The notes below the pieces were generated by a model that worked only from the letters and a program-made list of their open reading frames with translations, ran no database searches and was not told the DNA's origin. Both the position numbers and the translations under genes were made by a program. A stretch of DNA of 64,000 bases from Chryseolinea lacunae (GTDB lineage: Bacteria > Bacteroidota > Bacteroidia > Cytophagales > Cyclobacteriaceae). How positions within the stretch are numbered: the first letter of the stretch is position 1; each line of letters begins with the position of its first letter. The stretch lies in contig NZ_JAERRB010000002.1 in assembly GCF_016735595.1 (NCBI RefSeq), forward strand, positions 446,996 to 510,995, given 5' to 3'. Positions 44,386 to 52,988 of this stretch are shown here, one piece after another.

Positions 44386-47300
44386 CTATTCATTGTCTTT
44401 TTTATCTGAGTAGGTTTTGGATGGGTCCTGGACTGCCGGATCTGGCGCGGGCACCGCGTCGGAACCAAACAGATTTTCTTCGTTCAGAAAATACGACATC
44501 GTCATGTTGTTACCCGGTGCAAAACCAACAAACACATTCTTGGTTCCCGTTAAACTATCGAGCGACCATTCGCGTGCGCTCAGACCACGGATCTGTGTTC
44601 CGTCAAAAGTTCCCGAGGTATCAAAGGTGAGCACCGTGGCGGGTGGTCGCACAAACAACACCGTGGCCTGATGTTGCCACACCAGCCATTGCTTGATCAG
44701 CTTTGCGCTGGGCTTGTTGTCGAAGTTCAACGGACAACTCTTTTCTCCGTCGGGACATAGGTCCGGGTTGGGCTTCACCCGCATAATGCTCTCCATAAAC
44801 GTTTTTTTCGGAGGTCCTTTTTTTGGTTTTGTTTCATTAACAATACGATCGCTGTTTATGGAGTATGTCCACCCGTTTCGAATCAGTCCGTTCTTGATTT
44901 CGAAGCTCGCTTCTTCGTAGTCGGCAATGGTTGTTTGTGTGTTGCCCTTTTGTTCCTTGTATATCGTTTCAGTATCAAACAATTTCAAATCATCTTCCGG
45001 GAATGAAGAAACGATGTTGGAATTGTCGGGGATGAATGGGGGTTTGTTTTTCCGGTTCTCCTGCGACTCGAACATGGTCAGCTTGGCGCGATCTTCCAGC
45101 ATCTTTTTGCGTTTCACGTTCAGGTCGGCCAGTTCTTTTTCAACGGCCGCCAGTTCTTTCTTGGGATCTGCCTTTAGTAGCCGTTTTCGTTTGTCGGCAA
45201 GCTCCTTGATTTTTTTCAACACCGGTGCTTCATTCTTCTCGTAGAAGGCAGCATAGGGTTTTGTGATTTCTAGATCCGACCACTTCATCCAGAAAATGCT
45301 GGCCCCACAACTGAAATCGTCCAGACGGCCCGGCCGCTTGAAGACGGGTTTTGAAGGTGCCGGTGGACAAACTGTTTTCATATCCCAGGGAACGGCCTTG
45401 TCTTTGGCAAGCAACTTTGCTTGGTTATAGTAGAACATCGCGTTCTTGCGCAGACCGCCTGCGGGAGAAAGGCCGCGGGAATGCTGAAGGATGCTGCTGA
45501 TCTGATCGCACACCAGCGAGGTGACAATAGAAACGGATAACGTTTTTCGTTGCTCTTCGCGCCACGCGGTGGGGTCGTTGGTTTTATACCACGCTTCCAG
45601 AATGGCTTTCCATCGCGCGAAATCTTCTTCCTGTCCCGGGGGCACGGGCACTTTTTTCAATGCCTTGTTTTCCTTCGACACGAGTTCGTTTTCGGAAATC
45701 CCAACGCGCAATTCGGTGAAGGTGGCAATTTCTTTCCACGCGAAGTCTGGAATTTGTTTTTTGTCGTGCATTTCTTTGAGAAGCCCGAGTGCCTGCTTTG
45801 CATTCAATGCATTAATTTTCTTTCGGGCTTTGGTGCGGAACAGGCCAACGAGTAGCTGTCGTTCTTCGGTACGTGTTTTCGTCACTACATTCTTCTCGGC
45901 GTCTGAAAAATCAGCTTGCAGCGCCTCGATGTCGTCTTCCAGTTTTTTTATTTCTTCCATCACCTTACCAAAGTCGTCTGTGGATTTTTCGAGCTTGCTC
46001 AGGGCGATGTATTGCGTTCGCAGCTTTCCCGCGAGCTCTTTCACTTTGTCGGCCTTGTCAGCATTTTTGGATTTCACCAGCTTGCGCAACTTCACCCACA
46101 GTGCCTCGAGTTTGGCTGCGTCGACTTTGTTGATGTCGCTGGATGATTCGCCAATCCGTTGCAACACGTCTTCGTCTGAACCGGCGTTGAGCTCTACATC
46201 TTTCAGCAACAGCAGAAGCGATTTGGGATCTTTTTCCCATGTGCCGTGCGCGGTGGCGTAGCGCATGCCTGAAAAATGAATGATGGCATACTCGACCCAG
46301 GGTGGAAAGAAATTTGACGCTTGGTGTTTTTTGAAGACATCAACGATTTCATGCAGCAGCGCATCGTGATCCATGTTCTTTAGCACACCGCGATAGTGAC
46401 TCATGCGCCACTGGCTCAGGTCGCTCTTTTGCTTGCTGGTCATGCCTCCGGGCGATCCCTGCTTTTTCACAGCCTCAACTGCCTTCATAATGCGTTTCAT
46501 GTCAGCGTCGAGTTGTTTGAGGCTTGCTTCGACCGCTTTTAGTCGTTCTGCTGTTTTTTTGTTGAATTGTTTCTGATCGTCGATTTGGTCAATGATGCTG
46601 GCCTTCGCGTCGGCCAGTGGGCCCACCAGTTCTTCATATTTCTCCATCACCGGTTTCATGTCGTCCGATAGCTTTGCACGTTTTTCGATGGCGTCGGCTT
46701 TCTGCTTTTCAAATAAATTCTTCTGTGAAAGATAATCCTTGCTCAAGAGCTTGTATCGCTTAAGCTCCAGATAGTTAAGATTGTTTTGCGACCACTCGAT
46801 TTTGTCAAGCAGCGTTTTCATTCCCTTTTCAATTTTTATCCTGGCGTTGTTCGCCGCCTGTGCGGCCGTTCCGGGTTTCAAAAGATCTCTCAGGTTTTTC
46901 TCCGTCACTTTCAGCTCACCTTCCATTCGCGTAACTTCTTCTTTGCCATTTTGGACCTCGGCTTTCAAATCCGTTCGTTCTGTCTTTGCTTCATCCAACT
47001 TTGTCTGAATGGCCACGCGATCACCCTCCAGAATTTTCGACAAATCGTCGCCTTGCGCTGTAGCATCGCCGGGCAAAAAACCTTTCTCTTCAAAGCTCTT
47101 CACAATTTCCAGGAAGGCGCGAAGGCTATCTTCGCGTTGAGGGTAAATGATTTTTCGCAAGTCGATGTTTTTCCACAAAAATGCCTGCCCCACGGGAGAT
47201 TCCCATTCTTTCGCGTTGTCTGTCGACGGCACCTGTATAGGTTCACTTTGGCGTCTTATCTTTTTGTCTTCGCGTTGCACTACGGCGCCGATCATGGGTC

Positions 47301-48420
47301 GCGACAGGGGAGGGATTGATGGCGATCCGTTTTTTCGATTTGTATCCGCGGGCGCCCCTGCGGCATAGGCACGTCCGTTTGCTATGCCCGCCGCGACAAC
47401 CTTTCCTTCCTGCAAGGCGCTCTTCTTCAAACCGGGTGTCGCCGTTGCGATTGACGCATGGCGCAGCGCCGGGGTTGGCTGTGAAACACTGGCTTCTTTT
47501 CGATGCACTTCTTCGTCGCAGGCCGCACATTTTTTCTGCACCACTACTGCGGCGGGTTTTGCATCGTGCGATGGCGCTGTGAAAGTACGATCACCAACTT
47601 GCTTCGACGCCTCCGACGGTTTTGCCGTCTCGTGATGGTTGTGTTGTTCTATGCCTTCCTGACTTTTTTGCTGCGTCTTTCCGTTTTGTTGAATCACGTG
47701 AGTGAGCTCGTGTGCGAGCAATTTTCGTCCTGTGGCTGATCCGGGTTGATATTGTCCCGCGGCAAACGCAACGTGGTGGCCGTGTGTGTAGGCCAGCGCG
47801 TTGATGTCGGCGGTGGATTGATGCGAAGCGGCGTCGTTGTGAATGCGCACTTGTGCAAAGTCATAGCCAAACCGCGCTTCCATGAACGAGCGTGTGCTAC
47901 GGTCCATCGGGCTACCTCCTGACTGAAGGGTGCTGTAGACCGATGGCGAAACGTCGGGGAGGGTTGAATGCGCTGTTGCCTTTCGTTGCACGGCGTCTTC
48001 TTTTTCACACTCCGAACATTGTCGTTGCACAGCCAGCCCGGGCGCGGGTTTAAGTTGAACGGATTGTTTTTTCTCTTTCTCTTCGCATGCCGGACACTTT
48101 CGTTGCACCATCGCGTCCGTCGCTGATTTTGCCAAGGCTTCCTGGCGATGAACGTGCTCTTCTTCTTCACAGGCGGCGCATTTCTTTTGAATGCCTGCGG
48201 GTGCAGACGTGACCTGGGAAACATCAGCGTCGGGCATTCGCATCACGGCATCGGCCATGGCATCGGCTTCTTTTTCGTAGGGATCGTTTACGGGGCCGAT
48301 GGTTAGTTTAGGCTGAATCAACGGAGGAAAAAATGGCGTGTCTTTTTTTTGACCAAAGAAATTCTGTTCGGGCTTTCGCACGGGCGTGGAGTGACTGGAA
48401 GGTTGCGCGACATGTTCCAT
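44386..48420 (-). CDS. Large DUF4157 eCIS protein with CxxC modules and coiled coils
   Basis: This is a 1344-residue protein. Three Cys-x-x-Cys modules precede the core (C81/C84, C109/C112, C135/C138), each in an acidic KCxxCEE-type context with QRK/HRQ spacers, and a fourth follows it (C298/C301); together they look like metal-binding or redox knobs. The DUF4157 eCIS core is at about 152-245 with HELTH at 237-241. From about 440 to 950 the sequence is highly charged and heptad-rich, suggesting long coiled coils. The C-terminal 300 residues are unrecognised. Proteins of this type are thought to be cargo or cargo-associated in eCIS. It lies between the tape-measure gene (68 bases) and the other DUF4157 gene (44 bases). 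Confidence 0.8.
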   Translation of the reverse strand: MEHVAQPSSHSTPVRKPEQNFFGQKKDTPFFPPLIQPKLTIGPVNDPYEKEADAMADAVMRMPDADVSQVTSAPAGIQKKCAACEEEEHVHRQEALAKSATDAMVQRKCPACEEKEKKQSVQLKPAPGLAVQRQCSECEKEDAVQRKATAHSTLPDVSPSVYSTLQSGGSPMDRSTRSFMEARFGYDFAQVRIHNDAASHQSTADINALAYTHGHHVAFAAGQYQPGSATGRKLLAHELTHVIQQNGKTQQKSQEGIEQHNHHETAKPSEASKQVGDRTFTAPSHDAKPAAVVVQKKCAACDEEVHRKEASVSQPTPALRHASIATATPGLKKSALQEGKVVAAGIANGRAYAAGAPADTNRKNGSPSIPPLSRPMIGAVVQREDKKIRRQSEPIQVPSTDNAKEWESPVGQAFLWKNIDLRKIIYPQREDSLRAFLEIVKSFEEKGFLPGDATAQGDDLSKILEGDRVAIQTKLDEAKTERTDLKAEVQNGKEEVTRMEGELKVTEKNLRDLLKPGTAAQAANNARIKIEKGMKTLLDKIEWSQNNLNYLELKRYKLLSKDYLSQKNLFEKQKADAIEKRAKLSDDMKPVMEKYEELVGPLADAKASIIDQIDDQKQFNKKTAERLKAVEASLKQLDADMKRIMKAVEAVKKQGSPGGMTSKQKSDLSQWRMSHYRGVLKNMDHDALLHEIVDVFKKHQASNFFPPWVEYAIIHFSGMRYATAHGTWEKDPKSLLLLLKDVELNAGSDEDVLQRIGESSSDINKVDAAKLEALWVKLRKLVKSKNADKADKVKELAGKLRTQYIALSKLEKSTDDFGKVMEEIKKLEDDIEALQADFSDAEKNVVTKTRTEERQLLVGLFRTKARKKINALNAKQALGLLKEMHDKKQIPDFAWKEIATFTELRVGISENELVSKENKALKKVPVPPGQEEDFARWKAILEAWYKTNDPTAWREEQRKTLSVSIVTSLVCDQISSILQHSRGLSPAGGLRKNAMFYYNQAKLLAKDKAVPWDMKTVCPPAPSKPVFKRPGRLDDFSCGASIFWMKWSDLEITKPYAAFYEKNEAPVLKKIKELADKRKRLLKADPKKELAAVEKELADLNVKRKKMLEDRAKLTMFESQENRKNKPPFIPDNSNIVSSFPEDDLKLFDTETIYKEQKGNTQTTIADYEEASFEIKNGLIRNGWTYSINSDRIVNETKPKKGPPKKTFMESIMRVKPNPDLCPDGEKSCPLNFDNKPSAKLIKQWLVWQHQATVLFVRPPATVLTFDTSGTFDGTQIRGLSAREWSLDSLTGTKNVFVGFAPGNNMTMSYFLNEENLFGSDAVPAPDPAVQDPSKTYSDKKDNE

Positions 48421-48488
48421 GACAGACGCGTGATCAGAATGGTATAGTGCTCACTACTTTTTTCATGCTTCTTAAATTCTTGTTATCG

Positions 48489-49673
48489 CTAGGTCCACTC
48501 GGTGTGCAGCATCGTTTTCATCCAGGGAAGTTTAACGGTTCCATATCCCCAGGGCAAGCGTCCCAACAATACATCCACAGCGTTCTGTTCTACTTGCAGC
48601 AGCCAGCCGTGGGTTGACGGTGTCAGCTTTCCCGGCCGTTTCAGAAACGTGTTGCGCAGGGCTTCGGGGCTTGTGTTTTTCAACGCCGACCAATGTGCAA
48701 TCACCTCCGTCAGCAGCATCTCGCATTCTTGCTTCATAGCCGATGTCAGGGCTTCACGGTGGGCAGGATCGTCAACGCCCAATCCACACAGCAGTTGTGC
48801 AAGGTTTTGATTTAGGTCGGAGTCGTCATCACCGAAGGTCAGATATTCCAATAACGAAACGGCTTCGTGCGGCGCATCTTCATCCCGCCATTGGGCTGCT
48901 GCCATCAGCCCACAGGTTTCGAACAACTGTGGCAGGAAAGGATGAAGCAGGATCAGACCCGCGTTTGAAATGTAGATTCCTTCCCGTGCCGTTTCCTCAG
49001 GCTGTCTTTTTTTTGACTGCAGGTTTTTACTTGGTGATACACTGAAGTTCATAATGGCTTCCGCCTGCCGCCGGTGTTTTTCTTTTGACGTTGGAGCTTT
49101 CTCAATCTCTTGCAGCACGTCGGTAGCCTTCACCGCGTTGTCGTTACCCAAGTGCTTTATGATCTCCGTTACCTTTTGCGCTGACAGAATCAACACAAGC
49201 CTTTCGGCAACCCGGGGCGATTGTTGGACGCTCGCTTTCACCTTTTCGAGAAAAGGACCATCAAACGAAATTGTTTCGAACGATTTTCGATTTGCCCCGC
49301 TACCGTTCCAGGGCAGGTGACCGTGTTCAATAAAGAAAATAAAATCCTCCTGGAGTTTCCGTTGTTCACCGGTGCCGGTTGTTATAAGCGTGCGCGATGC
49401 CATCAACTTTTCCCGTATCAATTTCACCGATTGCTCAACCCAAGCCAGCTCCCAGTTTCCTTCGGGCAGCAAGCCACAGTCTACGCTCAGCGATTCAAGC
49501 GAAACCGAATATCGGTCGCTACCCAATTCATCGAACAGCTTCTCCACGGCAGGCAGCAGTTTTTCATAGAAAACATCCGACACCTCATTTTGCAACCCGT
49601 ATCCCTCGCGTGCGTTTTCGAAGTGCACTTCCAGGGTTTGCTTGCCGATGATATGGTTTGCTGTTGAAGGCAT
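48489..49673 (-). CDS. eCIS tape-measure protein
   Basis: This is a 394-residue protein resembling the contractile-injection-system tape-measure family (Afp14-like), which sets tube length. The N-terminus shows HIIGKQTLEVHFENAREGYGLQNEV with an early LPAVEKLFDELG; the family signature region SLESLSVDCG follows. The later half has ISNAGLILLHPFLPQLFE and a late WLLQVEQNAVDVLLGRLPWG, both usual in this family. It is on the short side, which would predict a short particle if tape length scales as in phages (inference). The next gene downstream is the large DUF4157 protein; the PKD protein is 15 bases upstream. Confidence 0.8.
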   Translation of the reverse strand: MPSTANHIIGKQTLEVHFENAREGYGLQNEVSDVFYEKLLPAVEKLFDELGSDRYSVSLESLSVDCGLLPEGNWELAWVEQSVKLIREKLMASRTLITTGTGEQRKLQEDFIFFIEHGHLPWNGSGANRKSFETISFDGPFLEKVKASVQQSPRVAERLVLILSAQKVTEIIKHLGNDNAVKATDVLQEIEKAPTSKEKHRRQAEAIMNFSVSPSKNLQSKKRQPEETAREGIYISNAGLILLHPFLPQLFETCGLMAAAQWRDEDAPHEAVSLLEYLTFGDDDSDLNQNLAQLLCGLGVDDPAHREALTSAMKQECEMLLTEVIAHWSALKNTSPEALRNTFLKRPGKLTPSTHGWLLQVEQNAVDVLLGRLPWGYGTVKLPWMKTMLHTEWT

Positions 49674-49688
49674 GGCCTGCTGTTTCGC

Positions 49689-52600
49689 TTAGGGTATCTG
49701 AGGATTATTTAACGTCACCGAATCTTTGGCCAGCACCTTGCATGGACCGTCGGCGACGGTTAGCGTCACCGCAAATTTTTGCGTTGTTTCGGTGGTTGTG
49801 TACAAGTGGGTGAGAATGGTGCGGTCGGTGGTGGAAAGCGTTTTGCCGTCGCCATAGTTCCATTCGAAGGTGGCGCCCTGTCGTGCGTTGGTGTCCAGCC
49901 TGAACCGGGCGGTGTTGTCGAAATTCTGATTGGGCTCGTGCGATAGTTTCACCGACGGTGGCACCACAATGGTGAACACAGCCGACACCGTTTTGTTGTT
50001 GACAGTATACGTCACCGTATGCGGTCCTTCTTTATACGCCGAAGGCACAAACCCATCTTCCGGCACTTTCTTGCCATCTATTTTCAGAACACCCTCGGGT
50101 GGTTCCACTTCTATGGTATAAGGCCCTTTGTCGTTTCTGCAATATTCTTTGTTGAGCGTGATCGAAGGACGTTCCGACAAAATGTAAGCAATGGGTGGAC
50201 AGTCGCTGCAACAGAGGTAGGGGATATAGAAATCGGCGATGACCAGACCGTTTGGTATCTCGTAGCGTGCCTGCCGCGGTGGCTGTTCCAGTATGCCGGT
50301 GATGATCGCTTTTCGATCGGGAGTAAGATCGTTGCAATCGTCGAGATACCGTTTCATCACGTCCCGGAAGCGCAAATACAACTCGGGATCTTTGTGCAGT
50401 GTGGCTTCTGCCAGCAGTTTGGTTTTTGCTTCCTGCACATCGAGGCTCACGTCGGGTTGCAGCAGTGCTTTGAATTGCGCCAGCAACACATGGCTCAGCT
50501 CTTGATTCACAAACAAGGAATTTACATCTACCGTGCGTCGTCTTCTTTCTTCGTGATAGACCAGGATGAACGTGCCACCTTTGGGCACACCGGCTTTGTG
50601 TTCCAGTCCGCCGTGTCGTTTGAAGTAGTAGCCAAAGTTGCGTGCCAGCCGGTATTGTGCGAGGCGTCGCTGATATTCGCTGTGCAACGCGGCCAGCTTT
50701 TCCACGATGCAGGTGTGCAACATCCGTTGACCGTTGCCCACAAACAGGTCGCGCAAATATTCTGCGGCCGCGTTGTTTTGCCCGCTAGCTTCCTGGCTTT
50801 TCAAGAGTGCAAGCACGGCCTGGCTGATCACGCTCACCTCGGTTTCGAAGCGTGTGTAAGCGAGCTTAAACAGCGTGCCTTCCAGGCTAGACAAGGGATT
50901 GTTCATGAGCATCTCCACCATGCTCTCCACACTGTCTACAAATTCAAAGAAATGACGACGCAACACCAGCTGTGGCGACGTGGCGTTGGCGGGAATAGGA
51001 TTCACAAATTTTCCATTGTTCCGCGTCACCGTGGTGATGTAGAACCGGCCCACCGTGTTGGCAGCGGGTGCACACAATCGCGCGAGCATTTTGCCTTTGG
51101 TGTAGGCTGCTGTGGTTTGAAACTCACCCACCAGCGAAGCAATGAACGGATGGTCCACCACCACCTGCAAGGAGTCGAGCGCCGAGGGAGGTGTGTCGTC
51201 AAGCACGTCTCTATCAGCAGTAGTTTCATCGTTCACCACGGCGCGTGCCCCCAGGAAGTCGGCAATCATGCCCTGTCGCGAAGCCGCGAATCCCAGCTTC
51301 GACACATAACAAAACGGGTTGTGAAGCGCGCAAATAAATTCAGCAATCAGCACCCGGTAGTCCGATTCCAGATCCTGAATCACACACTCCGGGTCTTCGC
51401 CCTTCACCAGCGCACCGATGTAGTCGGCACTCAACGCCACCACATCGAAGGGGAGGTTGTAATTTTGCTGAATGGATTTCACGGTGGTGAGCGCTGAGTT
51501 TATGTTCCGGCCGATGTGACCTTCGATCCGGAAAAAGTTAAACCACTCAATGTCGTAGTTCAGCGGGTGCACCACGGTGTCGGCTTGGTTGTATTCAGGG
51601 GCACGATAGCCCAGGTTGTAGCGGGCGTTGCCCCGTTTTGTTTTTTCAAAGTTCCAATAGGTATACAAATCGCCGGGCACGGCACCTTCTTTTTCATGCA
51701 GCACCTTGTAGTAGAACGGAATGCAGCGCTCCGACAGGAAATGATGTCCATACTGACTGGGTGTGATCTTCACCGGACCTCTCAACGCTTCGCGGTTTTC
51801 CAGAAAGGTTTTTTCCGTAATCATAAAATTCTGATACATTAAAATCATCCGCATCAGCAAACTGCGCAGCTCGCCCGAACGCGCGCCCTGCAAATCGAAT
51901 AGCGGTGAGGCAATAAAATATTGACGGTAGGCAGCCTGTGCGGTGCTGCTGGTGGTGGCGGTCGCTTCGCCCAACGCAAGGTGAAAGGGAAACCGCATTT
52001 CATCGCCACAACATTCGGTGTTGATGGTGAATTCGCGATACCGAAATTCGTAGAAGGACTTGATGAGGTCATCTACAAAATCGTAGTAGTATTGAATGAG
52101 GAAGGGATACGATTTCAGGATGAACTGAATGTTCTTTTTCCATTCCGCCAGGTTGCCAAACGGATTGCCTGCAATGTCGGGCACCAACATCTTATAATAG
52201 TCGAAGCACAGGCCAAGGTCGGTGATGAGCCGGTCCAGTGTGTTGTCGTCGAGCAAGGCCACAAAGGCGTTGAGCACATCGTCTGATGAGGCCAGTGTTT
52301 TTGCGGGCACGTTGTAGCGCCGCAGTTCCACCGGTTTAAATTTCTTTTCACCGCCGCCATCGGTGCCACCCCGCAACAATTTTTTATGGACCAGCAACGG
52401 CTTCACTTCCAGTTCCATGAAACTGCCTTTGTCGTTGCAGTCGTTGGTGTCGCAGTTCTTCAGGTTCATCTGGCTCACATCGAGGAAAAGCACCACCACG
52501 TATTGTTCCAATACCTGTGCTGCCGGCAGTAGGGAAGCATCGTTGGCGTTGTCCAGTGCTTCAAATTCTTTGGCCGTCAGCAAGAGCAGGATGGAATTGT

Positions 52601-52988
52601 TGGCGTCGCCGTTTGGCGAGTTGGGCGATGCATAGAAAGGTATGTTGGTGCGCGAAGGTTCGCCGCATTGCGAAATCAACTGAAGATCGTTTGGAAAAGG
52701 CGGACGGGTGAATGGCATGGCATAGCGATAGCCTTGCTCGCCAACGTGGTCGCAGAAGGTGATGAGGAAACCTTGTGAGGTCACCCCGCAACCTTTGGTG
52801 ATGCTGATCACGCCGGGGTTGGGTGCGTATGAAATGTCGAGGCCGCACACGATGCCGTTGCCCAGGAGCTTGATGCGGGTGAGGCGGTCTTGTTGATCTA
52901 AATAGTTGAACAGCCCATTCAGGTGTTTGTTGGTTAGCACCTGATCGGCTTCAAAAACCGGGAATGTGTTCGCAATGCTCATGATCAT
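49689..52988 (-). CDS. Large eCIS protein with C-terminal Ig/PKD domains
   Basis: This is a 1099-residue protein of unknown function. The N-terminus has FEADQVLTNKHLNGLFNYLDQQDRLTR, followed by GIVCGLDISY, a segment that looks family-specific. The middle (about 150-900) is helical and charged. The C-terminus has an Ig-like stretch (about 950-1010) and a PKD domain (about 1020-1095) with EWNYGDGKT. It overlaps the large baseplate gene upstream by 4 bases (ATGA), so its product is surely part of the particle or its assembly. PKD domains often mediate surface contact, so it may be a baseplate extension or receptor-binding part in place of a classical fibre (inference). No fibre gene is seen elsewhere in the window. 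Confidence 0.75.
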   Translation of the reverse strand: MIMSIANTFPVFEADQVLTNKHLNGLFNYLDQQDRLTRIKLLGNGIVCGLDISYAPNPGVISITKGCGVTSQGFLITFCDHVGEQGYRYAMPFTRPPFPNDLQLISQCGEPSRTNIPFYASPNSPNGDANNSILLLLTAKEFEALDNANDASLLPAAQVLEQYVVVLFLDVSQMNLKNCDTNDCNDKGSFMELEVKPLLVHKKLLRGGTDGGGEKKFKPVELRRYNVPAKTLASSDDVLNAFVALLDDNTLDRLITDLGLCFDYYKMLVPDIAGNPFGNLAEWKKNIQFILKSYPFLIQYYYDFVDDLIKSFYEFRYREFTINTECCGDEMRFPFHLALGEATATTSSTAQAAYRQYFIASPLFDLQGARSGELRSLLMRMILMYQNFMITEKTFLENREALRGPVKITPSQYGHHFLSERCIPFYYKVLHEKEGAVPGDLYTYWNFEKTKRGNARYNLGYRAPEYNQADTVVHPLNYDIEWFNFFRIEGHIGRNINSALTTVKSIQQNYNLPFDVVALSADYIGALVKGEDPECVIQDLESDYRVLIAEFICALHNPFCYVSKLGFAASRQGMIADFLGARAVVNDETTADRDVLDDTPPSALDSLQVVVDHPFIASLVGEFQTTAAYTKGKMLARLCAPAANTVGRFYITTVTRNNGKFVNPIPANATSPQLVLRRHFFEFVDSVESMVEMLMNNPLSSLEGTLFKLAYTRFETEVSVISQAVLALLKSQEASGQNNAAAEYLRDLFVGNGQRMLHTCIVEKLAALHSEYQRRLAQYRLARNFGYYFKRHGGLEHKAGVPKGGTFILVYHEERRRRTVDVNSLFVNQELSHVLLAQFKALLQPDVSLDVQEAKTKLLAEATLHKDPELYLRFRDVMKRYLDDCNDLTPDRKAIITGILEQPPRQARYEIPNGLVIADFYIPYLCCSDCPPIAYILSERPSITLNKEYCRNDKGPYTIEVEPPEGVLKIDGKKVPEDGFVPSAYKEGPHTVTYTVNNKTVSAVFTIVVPPSVKLSHEPNQNFDNTARFRLDTNARQGATFEWNYGDGKTLSTTDRTILTHLYTTTETTQKFAVTLTVADGPCKVLAKDSVTLNNPQIP

